From Phellopilus nigrolimitatus (taxonomy: Eukaryota; Basidiomycota; Agaricomycetes; Hymenochaetales; Hymenochaetaceae), in assembly GCA_021029095.1 (NCBI GenBank), contig JAJOHG010000108.1, positions 28,732 to 92,731 on the forward strand: a DNA stretch of 64,000 nucleotides, read 5' to 3'. The notes beneath the pieces are model-generated. The model worked only from the letters and a program-made list of their open reading frames with translations. It did no database searches and was not told the origin of the DNA. How positions within the stretch are numbered: the first letter of the stretch is position 1; the number at the start of each line of letters is the position of its first letter. Positions 10,454-22,517 of the stretch are shown here, piece by piece. The position numbers and the translations under genes were made by a program.

Positions 10454-13400
10454 ATGTACGTGTACGACGATCATCCATTTCAGCCCCCTATCCCTTCCTC
10501 GCCTTCCTCTGCGTCTACGGGCGCTGCGTATCTTGGACTCTCGTACCCGTCTTTCAATCCCGTGTACGACGCGCCATTCTACGCTCAAGAATCCGTCCCG
10601 ACGTCATCCTCGTCCTCGTCGCTGGCTGCGGCCCTCGACTTCCCCCAACCGGACAAGAGCCAGCCCGAACCGGTGGATCGAACGAGGCCGATTCCGGCTC
10701 TCCCGCGCGGCGGGCCACCGGAGAACCTAAATCTGGAAACGGGCGCAAATTTTGATCCAAATTCGGGCAGAACTGTCGAACGAACTAGAGATATCACGCC
10801 AAACATGCCTCGGGAGCATGTAAATCCAAACTCAAGGCAAGATCCTCAATTTCCAGACTCGCAGTATCAATCACAGTCCCTCCATTCGCAATCTCATCTT
10901 CAGCCTCTTCCTCATCAACCTCAACCTCATCCCCAATCCCAACCGCAGCCCCAGGTGCCTCTCCCTCCACACACCCACCACTTCCCGCCCGATGCCACCA
11001 ACGTCTTCCAGCCATTCGACTCCTGGCCGCCCAGCGCCGACGCGTTCACGGCGGACAGCAGTCTGCACGGCTTCCACGGCTCTTTCAGCGGAGGCGGCGC
11101 GCCCGACTTCTCCGGCGAGCCCTTCGCGTTCTTCCCGAACGACCCCGCGGCATACTACAGCGAGCCGCTGCCCGCGCACCTGTTCGCAAACGACGCGCCC
11201 GGCGGGTGGGGCGAAGACGCGGGCATGGGCTTCGGTGAGGCGTGCTTCGACTTCAGCGGCGCGGCCACATGGGAGCCGCCACCGGCAGCATTCGGCGGCA
11301 AGGCGCCGATGCCGGTGCTGCACGAGCAGAGTACGCAAGTCGTGTCCATGGCCCCGCCTCCTGCGCCAGCCCTCGGGCACGCCGGCGGAGGCAACGGCTC
11401 CAATGCGCAATTTGCTTCCGTCTCTGCCGCGCGGCCCGACGCAGGCTTGGCACGCGATCGATCGCAATCGCTATCTGTTTCCGCTGGCGCGCCCGCCGTT
11501 GTCGGGGCGTTTGGGGGCGATCACTTCCACGCGTCGGCGCATCAGCACCAGCACCAGCAGCTTCAGGAGCTTCAACGCCAGCACCAGCAACAGCATGTGC
11601 CCGGTAGTCCATCTGCGGAGGAACTTGGGCTTGCATACTCGCCTCACTCACAGGCTAATCCGAATCACGTGTACACCGCTGATCATGGAATGCCCTCGAC
11701 GGGTGTGGACGGGGACCGGGATCTACGGCGGCCGGAGAGCTTGGGAGCCGACAAGCATCGAGAGGTATGTATTATTACATCTTTTTTTATTTTGTTTTAT
11801 TTCTATCATTAGAAACATCTCGGCGTACATCTTTGATTTTTCTCTGATTGTTCTCTTGATTGTAATTATAGGATGCATTTGTTGCACCTTCCACATCATG
11901 GCCAGCTTCAAACCAACCGATCTATAGTCAACGATACTCCACACAATCAGAGCCCGCACTGTCAGCAGACGTACAGTCTACGTTCGCACCCCAACAAGAA
12001 CATGTGCATCATAATGCACAACACAATGCAGCCATGCCCCCGCCGCCCCCGCCGGCGCGTGCAAGGATTCATGCACGTGCAAATTCTGGGAAGGATACGA
12101 CGCATTCCCCGTTTGTACGCCGGCATACAGTGGCTGCGTCATCGAGTTCAGATACTATCGTCCCCTCACCGGCCCCTCCCGCCCAAGCACCAATTAGGTC
12201 CCAGTCATCAGGTGCAGAAGTCGTACCTGCGCAAAGACCGACGAACGCCATGCTCACAACCCACATGAACGACGCGCTCTGGTCGCAGTCGCAGCAGTTC
12301 AATCGCCTCGCGCTGGTCGAAACGTTCCGGCAACGGCACGGCCGCGAGCCCCCGCCCGAGATGCGCATTCTCGAGACGAGCGCAATCGAGCGCAGCCTTG
12401 TTGGTGAGAATGCCTTGCGGCGGGCCATGGAGAGGGAATGGGCCGAGAGGGCCGATAAGGAGGACAAGGGCGGACAGGAGGGCGCGCGGGAAAAAGGCAG
12501 GAATAGAAGCGTAGGGCCGACGGCGCTAGAGGATATGAGCAACAAAGAATTCTTCCGACGGGGTCCTGATCCGAATTGGATTCCTGCGCATCCGGGTGCA
12601 GAACTTGAGCTGGAGGCGGCTTTGGAAGAAAGCGCGAGAGCGAATCCCGCACTTTGCGCAGTACACGTGCGCACTCACTCTCATGGCGACGTACCATTGG
12701 TCTCACCCATCTCGCCAAATACTCCCGATGAGATAGCCACTCCGCGCGAGAGCTTCTTTCCCACGCACGCAGTGCACGCGTATCCTTCCGTCCTCAGCGC
12801 GCCTCAGACTGAGTACAACCAAGCATATAGATCCCCAATAACGCCAATGTCGCCCTCTCGCGCCTCTTTTCTCATACAGAAGATCGCGCCGCTCCTGCGA
12901 CACGACGGGCACCTCGTTCAGCACATCTCCGGCCTCGGCGGCGCACACGGAAAGGCATACGATGGGCGCTCGTACCTCCCAGATGACGCCGAGCCTGACC
13001 CGAGCCACGTCCCGCCCGCGCCTCCCGGCGCGCGCATCAGTGATCATCCCATACTCAAGTCTTACCGCCCGCACCCGCTCGCCATACGCGGAGAGAAATT
13101 GCACACGGTGATCAACCCAGCCCCCGAGCGGCCAACTGGCGCCCATGAGAAAGGTCCAATGCCGGGAAACAGTAGGGAGCCGGAAGGGGCGAACGAAGAT
13201 GCGCGTCCGAGCTCCGCCATGAGGCGGCGCGAGGAAGCGGGCGTGAAGAAGGAAGAGAAAGGCAAAGGATGGGGCTCCGCCGAGGGCGGCTCGCATGGTC
13301 CAGGTTTCGGTCTCGGTCTTCCAATCTCCAAAAAAGATAATGGCGGATGCGCAGATGGGCCGGGCGACCGGGGCACAGGGCCATTGGCGCGCTTGAAGCT

Positions 13401-14317
13401 GACGACGGATGAGAAAGCGCCGCTGAAGATGGCCTGCCTCTTCTGTCGAAACCGGAAGATCGCGTGCGGCATTGGGAAGGGCGAAGACAAGACGTGCAAG
13501 TTCGTATTGCTTTCACGCTATTCTCTTTTCTTTGTCTGCGAACTACGCTCATATTCGTTGTTCAATCTGCAGCCAGTGCTCCCGCCGCAACCTCCGCTGC
13601 ATCTTCCCAACGGAGTCACGCCGCGGAATGCGTACCCGTAAGGGGCGCTCGGCGCATACGGTAGATGGCGTCGACGAAGCTGTCAAGGACACTACCGAAC
13701 CCGATGAACCCGACTTCGAAGAATTCGGGGATGCTTCTTCGTCATCCTCTGCAGCTGGCCCTTCTGGGTCGCGTTCGCGGAGGGTAGTGAAGAATAGGAA
13801 GAAACAAATGAAGGCGAAAGTAAGGAGAAAGAAGGTTGATGGGAAGGGGAAGGGGAAAGGGAAGGAGAAGGCGGGTCCAGAGGAAGATGAGGAGTGCGAG
13901 AGAGACGAGGATGAAGATGGGGACATCGTGATGGGCGATGGTGGAGGAGATTCAACGGCCATGCAAGTCAATCGAAGTCTGGAATACGCAGACAACCCAC
14001 TTGCATTGCTTGCGGCAGAGATGCGGCACCAGCGGCCGCGCCCACAGCAGCCAACCTCATCCTCATCCTCATCATACTCCTCGCCAATGCATACTACCTC
14101 TTCGGCTGCTGCGCATGCGACTCTTGCGGGCTCCTCGATGCTGGCTCCTGGATCTCTGCTGGGTGTCCCTCCCCAGCCCGGGCCTCCGGACGCTTCGTCC
14201 ATGGTGGGGGCGGAATATTCGGCCACGCAGATATCGGGACTTTCGCGTGGCCCATTCACTACTAGTCCGCTGAGTCGACGTAAGCAAGGACGGGGTGGTG
14301 GCGACAGAGGCCAGTGA
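10454..14317 (+). CDS. Zn(II)2Cys6 transcription regulator
   Basis: Three exons, 10454-11764, 11872-13499 and 13573-14317, with introns of 107 and 73 bp; joining gives 1227 residues. The binuclear zinc cluster spans exons 2 and 3 at about residues 959-991: CLFCRNRKIAC then TCNQCSRRNLRC, with all six cysteines present. The second intron interrupts the cluster between its halves. The N-terminal 700 residues are rich in Pro, Gln, Ser and His (for example PHPQSQPQPQ and HQHQHQQLQELQ), as in activation regions. After the cluster come a basic Lys-rich segment (KGKGKGKEK) and an acidic stretch (EEDEECERDEDEDGD). A cluster near the C-terminus is less common than the N-terminal placement but is known in basidiomycetes. 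It should bind DNA in the nucleus; targets cannot be inferred. The frame is uninterrupted, unlike most of this window. Confidence 0.85.
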
Positions 14318-15602
14318 GTGTTCTCTTGCATTCGGATCCCTGTTCTCATTTGCTTAATTGCGGCGTTTCCTTTGCAAATAGGCGTCGCGACCCTTCCTAG
14401 TCTTCCCCCAACAGCTGTTCACACTGTCCACGGGATCTTTTATGATTTATGTGCCCATATGCTCCTCTTTATTTGTGCACAATGTGTATTTCTGGGTCCA
14501 TTTTCGTGTCTTTCTTTCCCCTCGTCTGGTCTTGCTATCCGTTACGTCTAATCAAGTATAGTGTAGCCGTTTGGTTCTTATAACTCGTCTTCTTCGTGCA
14601 ACACTGCGTGTATATCATTTTTTTTTTCCTTTCCTTTCTTTTTCATCTGCACATGTTATGCCTCGTACACCACGCACTATGACTCATCCATTGTTATCAT
14701 TGTACTTCGCAGCACCTCACTGGGAGATCTGCACCTGTTTTCGATTCGCTACTTAATTACGTTGATTTTAGCGCTGCATCTTCCCAACGGAGTCACACCG
14801 CGGAATGCACTGGAGGGTCGGCTGGTCCAATGCGAGCGTGAAACGTCTTGAGGAAGGAAGCGCGGACCAGCGTGGTGATAGGGACTTTGGAGTCGCAGCG
14901 GGGCGTTGCCGATGACAATCGTCTTGGTGCTGGAGCAGGGGTAGCAGCGTCACGCCCCGTTTATAGTAGTCTACTTTGGTTGTGGGCCGTTGCTACGCAC
15001 GGCAAGTTACGATTCCTTTTTTTTCTCTTTTTCCCCCTTCTTTTTTTTTTATTACCCCTTGCTTACAGCCGTTTGTACGTAGAAATAACGAGACTGCTCA
15101 AGAATGAAATCATTGTTCTCTTTTTGTGGGCTTAGTCAATCATGTTGTCTCAGGATTCGACTCGAGAACTTACCAATTCATCCAACATAACAAGCAGCCG
15201 TACCTTCGCTATATAGGCCATACCGCTTCCAGAGATGGACAGCTGCTGATAGCGATTAGTACGCAGGGCCCAGATACACCGAGGCGGCTTCGACTTCGGC
15301 TTCGGCTCCTCTCAGTAGCAAATATTTCCGTCGAAAGTAGCGTCGGCGGTGTCGAGGACATCGAGACACACGGTGAGGAGAGCTGTTATGCGCTACTCTA
15401 ATTGCTTACGGCAAAACCCGACGGCATACTCACTCCTCACAACCAACTACTGGATTTCGAGTTTCAGCTGATCAGAATTCAATGACAATAATACAAGCCT
15501 CATTGTACTTTACAATGCAAAAGACGGAGGGGAGAAAGCACAACAGACAGTCACAACGCCCGCAATCCAATAGTCACCACACGAAAAGTCCTATAAAAGC
15601 AA
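14318..15602. other. Intergenic stretch with T-rich tracts; no gene recognised
   Basis: After the regulator stop the sequence is pyrimidine-rich with long T runs near 14610-14640 and 15020-15050. Short open frames show no recognisable motif. A roughly 40-bp duplicate of the regulator's third exon lies at 14773 (separate entry). The last 130 bp are the 3' flank of the VHS/GAT pseudogene. Confidence 0.4.
14773..14812 (+). repeat. Short duplicate of the Zn2Cys6 regulator's third exon start
   Basis: GCTGCATCTTCCCAACGGAG at about 14772 matches bases at about 13597 in exon 3 of the regulator, and identity continues through GTCACNCCGCGGAATGC. The match breaks at both ends. It lacks the cluster cysteines and any frame context, so it is a stray duplicated fragment about 1.2 kb downstream of its source. 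Confidence 0.7.
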
Positions 15603-16900
15603 CTAAAATAAACCAGCCAGGTCCGCGAACCGGTCTTTTCCCTGCGACGGCGGCGGCGGGCTCGGGGCCGTCTGCTACTGCTGCTGCTGCTGCTACTTTT
15701 GCTGCTGCTGCTGTCCTCGAAACTGCTGCGGTACAAGCGGAGAAGCCTACGCGCCGAGAATATTCCTGCTGGGGGCTGCTCCCGCTCCCAGGCCCGCCTG
15801 CATGCTCCAGAACGTTCCCCGCGGCTGCTGCACAGCCTGAGGTGGGGAAGAAGAGCCGTACGGCGAGCCCTGTGCCTGCTGCTGGGGCTGCAGCGTCCAG
15901 GGCAGCATGATCGAGCCGAGCACAGGCCCGCCGCTGCCGCCCCCCACCCCCCGCGAAGGCGGTGACATGTTGGACAGACCTTCAAGGGGGATCGAGCCGC
16001 CGTTCTAGGGGGAGTATGGTGTCAGCATCGGCTGCTGGACCGGGATAGAGGATAGAGGTGCCTTGCCATTGTGGTCGTTGCTGTTGAGAGGATTGCGGGA
16101 AATGGCTGTTTGGGCGGGTGATGCTGAAAACCCGAAGATGCTCGCCAGGTCGTAGAATGGCGCTGAGAATCCTACGCATGAATGCGGAAGATCTTAGAAG
16201 TCGATTAACAAAGTATCCTGCGTCCGTGATGAGCTATCAAGAAGAATCAGCACCTTTATCATCTTCATTTCCATTGTTTTGACAGTAGTCTTCTTACCCG
16301 GCTAGCTCTGCAGGAATAGGTTTTGCAGCAGCAGAATAGTCGCTTTTCCGGAACCTTTCGTACCAATTTAGTATGGAGTTGATTTGGGCGTTCATCTGTA
16401 AGAAGATATCTGAAGAAGAGGTTTACATCGGCCTCCGAAGCCCCCAAAATGAACAAACAACATACCCACATCTCCTGGTCTCCCGACTCTGTGTCCGATA
16501 GTATTTCTGTATTTTTGGACGTGCTGCTGACAAGATACCGCTCACATGCTGCAACAACATCAGTAACCAAATAAAACCGATGCCTCGAAGATCTAAATTA
16601 ATACGCACATCATACACATCTCCACTGGCAAACCGTTCCCCGCGCTCCGTGTCGACTTTGTCCAGTATCTCGTTGCTTTCTGCTCGAGCTTGTTGGAGCT
16701 GCGTTAGCGACTGCGAACGATAGTCTGGCTTCTTGTCTGGTTCTGTGCCCGCGAGCGCCTTCATCAGTTCCTGCACAGCAGCCAGGTCCCGTGGCGTCCA
16801 TGTCGGATGAGCTCCTGTAGCTTTGCAGCCTGTGCTTCTCGATCTTCTTCCTCAAACTCCTCCACCGATTTTAAATTCTAACGCAAAAAACAAAAAGCAT
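15603..16900 (-). pseudogene. VHS/GAT-domain vesicle adaptor, broken
   Basis: Minus-strand pieces read NLKSVEEFEEEDREAQAAKL, then AQELMKALAGTEPDKKPDY-like sequence, ERGERFASGDVYD, SAARPKIQKY and a Gln/Pro-rich tail, ending RFADLAGLF with a stop at 15603. This order matches the GAT (ubiquitin/clathrin-adaptor) half of fungal GGA/TOM1-like proteins, which sort cargo at the trans-Golgi network and endosomes. No VHS domain is found upstream of 16900. The pieces are in several frames and include stops within the Gln-rich region, for example where LLCRN ends. The ending DLAGLF resembles a clathrin-box-like terminus. It is followed on the plus strand by a Ca2+-ATPase fragment in head-to-head position. 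Confidence 0.65.
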
Positions 16901-17479
16901 CAAAAAAAGCGAAATACTTTATGAGTAAAGTACGACATTGAGGCGACAGCAGGCTGCGCACGGAGGAGCTTACTGAACCTATACCCTTTGAATGTGAGCA
17001 AGCGGTGCATGCACACTCAATACGAGAACAAGTCAGTACCTACCAAAAGTCTCATTTTCTCGTCGGGCACCCCTCTGATGGATCAGCGATCCAGGATGAC
17101 GATCTTCCCGCCATCGGTCGTGCCCGTTGCGCGCTCCGTCACCCAGACACAGTCGTGTCAGCCGATTCTCAATGAGGGCGAGCTCGATCTACTCGACAAG
17201 GTGGGCTCGTTTCCGCCATTCGTATGACGTACTACTTGTTTTATTTCTTCTCGGCAAAACGAGTGGTACGTCATAGAATACTCCTATGACGTAAGCTTGC
17301 TTTCTTTGTTCTCGGCAAAACCCACGCTTGCCGTGCCTCTCCCACTCGCTGTCCCCGTCGCCGTCACGTGTGGACAGCACGACTTCGCTCGCGCTGCGAG
17401 ATAACCGGCCTGACGCGCAGACGGGGCTCTCGAACCTCACACTCCTCCACCCCAACTCGCCGAACCACGGGCACATGCA

Positions 17480-18110
17480 CAAAAGCTCCTTCAGACGTGG
17501 CAGAAGAAGGAAGGAAGGAGGGGGGCGAGAACAACGCGCCGTACGTCGACTGCAAGAAGGGGGAGGCGGTTTGCTTCGTCGTGAGCTGCAGCAAGGTCCT
17601 CGAGGGTGTCTGCAGCTCCGTTGTCATTGCGTCCGGCGTCAAGAGCTTCAACGGGCTGATCATGATGGGTAAGCGCACATCTTTAATCTTTTAATCTCGC
17701 AGCGAGCAGCTATTTAACTTCAATTGATAGCATTGCGAACGGACAACGATAACACGCCGCTGTAGACGAAGCTGAACAATCTCGGGGAGCTGATTGCCAA
17801 ACTCGGGAGCGCTGCAGTCCTCCTGCTCTTCGTCGCGCTGCTCATCCACTTCTTCGTGCAGCTCGGCACCGACGACCCCATGCGCTCGGCAGACCAGGAG
17901 GGGCCCGTGTTCATGAAGATCCTCATCATCAGTGTAACGCTCAGTCATCGCGGAGCCCGAGGGCCTGCCGTTCACGGTGACACTTGCAATGAAGCGCATG
18001 ACACAGGAGAACCTGCTCGTGCGCGTTCTCGGCGGCTGCGAGACGCTGGTGAACACGAATGTTGTATGCACAGACAAGACGGCCCAATCCCTCCCCCGTC
18101 CCGCTCCCGT
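17480..18110 (+). pseudogene. PMC-type P-type Ca2+-ATPase, internal fragment
   Basis: Plus-strand translation gives SCSKVLEGVCSSVVIASG, KSFNGLIMM, an intron of roughly 60 bp, ALRTDNDNTPL, a TAG stop where Gln is expected, then TKLNNLGELIAKLGSAAVLL and KILIISVTL. A later frame gives LAMKRMTQENLLVRVLGG and NVVCTDKT. These are the actuator-to-phosphorylation region of vacuolar or plasma-membrane Ca2+-ATPases. The catalytic DKTGTLT motif is broken after DKT (DKTAQS), and the proline-rich M4 segment is lost by a frameshift. Both ends of the roughly 1100-residue family are missing. It lies between the VHS/GAT pseudogene and the cyclin. A nonfunctional piece. Confidence 0.75.
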
Positions 18111-18221
18111 TCCGTCCCCCTCCCCTCCGGTCTTAAACAACCGACGACGACGACCTCCACGACGACCACTCTCCGACGTTGACGTCGCTCCCCGCCCGCC
18201 CTAGCCCCGCCCGTAGTACCA

Positions 18222-19908
18222 ATGGCCTCCGTGCACGGTCCCCAGGTCCCCAAACCTCACTCGCCCTTCCGCAGAGTACACCGGGCCAACTACGCCCTCC
18301 AGCACAAGCCATCGGTGAGCATCCAACAGGGAAAAAAATTTAGTGTGTAGTGCGTCGAGATTGATTTTAAAAAATAACGCTAGTCTTTGACGGCCGGCGC
18401 AAGCAGTAAAAGCGCAGGAGCAGGTGCGGTTGCGGTGCGGGTGTGTGTGCGGGTGCGGGTGCGGGTGTGGGAGCGGGTGCGAGTACCAGCGGGAACCCGC
18501 ATCACGGCGGCGCAGACACGTACTATGGGCACGAGGAGACGTCCAAGATCTGCTCGCGCTTCGTCGCGCACACCTTCAACTGCCCCGAGCTCCTCCCCGC
18601 GCCGCCGTCGCCCTGTCTCGCCGTCGCCGTCGCCCTCCCCCCGCTGCCGCCGCCGCCGCCGAGCATACCCAGCACGCTCGCGCACTTCGTCGCGTACGCC
18701 CTGCACCGCACGCGGCTGCACGCGTCCGTCACCTTCACCGCGCTCGCTCTGCTCCACCGCCTCAAGACGTGCTTCCCCTCCGCGCGCGGCTCCTCGGGGC
18801 ACCGCCTCTTCCCCTCCGCGTTCATGATCGCGAGCAAGGTCGTCTGCGACGACACCTACTCGAACAAGTCCTGGGCCGTCGTCGGCCAGGGCCTCTTCGC
18901 GCTGCGCGAGATCAACCAGATGGAGCGCGAGATGTGCGCGTACCTCGAGTGGCAGCTCAACGTCCCCGGCAAGGACCTCCGCGCGTTCGAGGCAGAGGTC
19001 CGCCGCATATACTGCCGCCCGCCGCTCTACACGCACTACGTCAAGCTCTCCCTCGTCGGCGGCGTCGGCGGTGCAGACGCGCCCTCCGCGAACACCGCCC
19101 TCGCCGGCGCGTCCGGCCTGGCCCTCCTCGAGATACCCGGCGCACCCAGCCCGCAGGACGCGAAGCCGGCGCCCGCATCCTCGTCCTCGTTGTCATCGTC
19201 CATCTCGCCCCCGTGCGCGCACCAGCTGCCGACCCCGCCGCCGTGCCCTTTGCCGTGCTCGCCGCGTCCAAACCGATCCTCACGCCCATCAGCACCGGGC
19301 CCTCAACAACAATAGCGACCACCTCATCATCGAGCGGCGCGCCGTACCCGTCCCCGCCGACCTCGCCCCCGTCGACCGCCGCGTCCGCAGGGACAGACGA
19401 CGCCGCAGAGAGCCCCAGCCCCGCGTCGAGCGAGAACAGCGCGCTCCCGACGCCGCCGAACAGCGCAGGCGCCGCGGTGGGCGGCAGCCCGCCTCACTCG
19501 CACACGTGCAGCGGCAGCGCGTATGCGCCCGGGCCGCAGCTGTACGGCAAGCTCGGCAAGGCGTTCTCGCTGCCCGGGTTCAGCGCGGGCTTCGGCGCGG
19601 TCGGCGTCATCGCGCCGATGGCGCAGGCGCTGCAGGTGCACCGTGCACCTGTGCCCGCACACGCCGCTGGTGGGAAGACGGGCGGTGAGCCGACGCTCGT
19701 GTCGAGCGTGTCGGCGGGCCACGGCCACGGCTACGGCTTTGGCAGCGGTGTGGCTGGATATGAGGCGGCGCGGGCGGGGAGAAGGACGCGATGATGGTCG
19801 TGCTTGACGACGAGAAGCGCACGGGCACGGCGTACTACGCGACCATGCACCGCCCGACGGACCGCGCGCCGTACGCGCATGCGCACGTCCGGGGAGAGAG
19901 TCCCTGAC
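18222..19908 (+). pseudogene. PHO80/PCL-type cyclin gene with frame breaks
   Basis: Exon 1 (18222-18314) reads MASVHGPQVPKPHSPFRR and ends at a GTGAGC donor. The second exon carries the cyclin box: EETSKICSRFVAHTFNCPEL, LAHFVAYALHRTRLHASVTF, FPSAFMIASKVVCDDTYSNK, SWAVVGQGLFALREINQ and MEREMCAYLEWQLNV. Such cyclins bind the CDK Pho85. The box itself is open and looks functional. Downstream the best frame changes near 19190 (into SKPILTPISTGPS and YGKLGKAFSLPGF) and again near 19780 (into MMVVLDDEKRTGTAYY, stop at 19906), so at least two indels exist. A GT/GC-rich low-complexity stretch at 18420-18480 obscures the exon 2 start; an acceptor at 18411-18412 keeps frame. Sequencing indels in GC-rich DNA could mimic decay, so this may be an intact gene. 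Confidence 0.6.
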
Positions 19909-21010
19909 CCCACTAGGTCCTCTCACGAAAACATGGGTGTGCATGTGCGCACGGCAAGTCGACCCATGCGGCAGTACGTCGTGCTCGAATTCGACAGAAC
20001 GAGACAACCCACTGGAGAGTGGAAACAGGAGGGCAGCGGAGGACAGCGGTGGCATGCACAAGGTACGTACTCGTGTCCTTTCCTGTGCCCCGCACACGGT
20101 ACATAGTCCGTGCAGGCCGTCTAGTAGAGTTGCGAGATGCGTCCGTTTCGTGGACACTTGCGCAGCATTTTTTTGTAGTAGTGTAGTATTGAATAAACAC
20201 TGTTAACTACTATCAGACAACATTAAAAAAATGATACAAATAAGATAGAAATGATGTGCGCAATTGGGACAATACAGATCAGCGTAGAATAGAAAAAAAG
20301 GATGTTTGCGCGGGTGGAAACAGGCGTCACGCAGGGAGCGCGCAACCAAACAATCTTTTATGAAGTCTAGGTACAACATAAGCACAAAAAAATTACATGC
20401 ATATGTATCATAGGCACAGACCATCCCAACAGAATATAAACAAATACCATACGAGTAACAGGAAAAGAAAAAGAGCAAAAATACGAAGCAGAAAGCTCAC
20501 GAGGCAATATGTGACGCGTGGCGGTGCTGTGTGGCTATGCCGAGTGTCGATAGTAAGAAAATAATTTGTACACTTTTGTACACATTTTTGTAATAGTGAC
20601 CGTGATAAAATGCACCGCCACTGTCATTGAAAACATAGAAGTGGAAAGGACGATACCTTCCTTACGTCAGGAATCGTAAAAGGAGAGTCCATGTCGTCGG
20701 TCTCGTCATCCCGCGTTGATGCGCGCCCACCAATCATCGTGTCATGCTTTAGTTATTGTGTATGATGTTAAGCAGTGGTCATTCCTCTTTGTGCCTTTTA
20801 GATACGTTTACAGGCGTTTCAACTGGTCATGAATGCATGAACACGAAAGCAAGCAATGTATTTTGTGAGGTACAGGGAATGTACAAGATATAGGGATCAG
20901 ATATAACAAAGCAGTCAGCATTTGAGACAACGGAACAGAGACGACAGGAACCAAGACAACAACAGCGGGCGACAAAGAACACAAGAAAAAGAAACAAACC
21001 CGATTGATGA
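19909..21010. other. Intergenic, AT-rich; no gene recognised
   Basis: Composition drops sharply in GC after about 20150. Short open frames only, with no motif. It lies between the 3' end of the cyclin gene (plus) and the 3' end of the methyltransferase (minus), so it holds two convergent 3' flanks. Repeated TTTTGTACACTTTTGTACAC-like bases are near 20570-20590. Nothing resembling a tRNA or a transposon terminus was seen. Confidence 0.4.
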
Positions 21011-22517
21011 TTAGCGGAAGCGGCGGGTGCGGCGACGAGGGGCGGTCCAGTTAGTGACCTTGCGCGCCTGGCTGACATGGACACACGAGTACGGGCGCGT
21101 CAGCGGGTAGTAGAGGTCCTGTTGCGCATCCTCGATGAGGATCTTGACGCGGAACTCCGACAGACCGTAGGAAAGGAAAAGCGGGCGGACGGCGGGGATG
21201 AAGGAGTCATGATCCATCCAGGCGAACTGGGCCACCGTAAGAAGTCCCTGGTCTGATGCAAGCAAGCTATAGGTTAAAAGAGGTGCATATGGTGGAATCG
21301 TCGGAGCTTACCCTTAGGCCAGAATCCGACCGGCACGATCGCCTCCTGCGCGACGATGTCGTTGAACGCGCCTGTTGCGCGCAATAGACTGCCAAGGCGA
21401 GTGGGGACAGTCGTGTCGATGTGGTTTCCGGCGAGACAGCGCCGGTACTGTTCCCAAAAAGCGTGCCACCCCGGCGCGCCGCCGCGAGGACCCGCTTCAA
21501 TGGGCTGCTTGCCTTCAGAGAGCGGCTTGATCTCGCTCTCGATGAGGATAACGAGGCCGCCAGGACGCAAGATGCGCGCGACCTCTTCCAGGAAGAGGGG
21601 GTAGTTTTTCATCTACATCAAACCACTTAGAAGAGCATCGAAGAAAAGGTATTCAGTGCTTACACCATTGTTCACACATCGCGCATGCACGATGTCGAAA
21701 TATTCGTTCGGGTATGGGATGAGCTGGGCGTCGAAGAGCTCGAAACTTTGAATTACAGCTGTTAGCAAGGAACGAAACCGAGTACGCGAGTACTTACTCG
21801 CAGTTCGGTGGCACCATCCTTATCATAGAAAAGAAGAATTGGTCAGTGCGAGCAATATAATGACATGATATACACGCACTCTGGTTGTATGGGAGCAAGG
21901 TCTACTCCGACGACCTCGACATCCGGGAACTCGTCCGCAATTTGGATTGCCCTACATAACAATGGTCAGAGTTCTTACAAATTTGTCTTAAGCATGTAGC
22001 TCACCAGAGTCCACTGCCCGTCCCTATATCCATTATCCGCTTCTTCCTGTTCGATGGGACCCCAAGAACATCCTCGACTGGGCCGACGTGGTTCTTGTCG
22101 CCTACGACCATATACATCATCTTATGGAAGTACTCCTGGCGCTGATCGCGTTTGAAGGCATAAGCGACGAACGTTAACTGATTATTAACATGATGGACAC
22201 ACCTTAATTTCATCCGCATCGGCGGGAAGCTGGTAGACGGGCTGCATGGTGTTCAGCTGGCGTCCATGCACCTCTCGAAAAAGCGTTTCTGCAACTTCGG
22301 GTGTCACGATATAGGTGTAACTTTCATCATCAGGGGATGCGGACGCGCTCGACGCCGTTGGCATCGGGACGGGAGCAGAAGCGCCCGCGCCGCCAACTGA
22401 GAAGCTCGTTCCCGCCACTGCCGCCGCTCCAGCAAGTCCATAGGTTGCGCTGGCATAGCGCGCATCATCTTCCCCGGGTGCGCCATCATCGACGTCGTCG
22501 TAGGTCCGCTTCGGCAT
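21011..22517 (-). CDS. LaeA-like class I SAM-dependent methyltransferase
   Basis: Seven exons join in one frame: 22203-22517, 22005-22141, 21880-21951, 21798-21818, 21664-21745, 21312-21612 and 21011-21252, with introns of 51-61 bp, giving 389 residues. Exon 4 is only 21 bp. The protein has a disordered Ala/Ser-rich N-terminus. Next come the entry helix RQEYFHKMMYMVVGDKNHVG, SAM-binding motif I (RIMDIGTGSGLWAIQIADEF) with its acidic partner VEVVGVDLAP, motif IV-like FELFDAQLIPYPNEYFDIVH, and the post-motif helix and strand EEVARILRPGGLVILIESE. The C-terminus is basic (RRRTRRFR). This order matches TAM/LaeA-like methyltransferases of basidiomycetes; substrate unknown. All splice sites are GT-AG and no break is seen, so it is probably functional. 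The ATG at 22517 is the first start in the open frame. Confidence 0.9.

Noticed and set aside
20200..21000. tRNA or small RNA gene in the AT-rich intergenic region
   Set aside because: No cloverleaf arms, GGTTCRA-type B box or internal promoter pattern could be found by eye.
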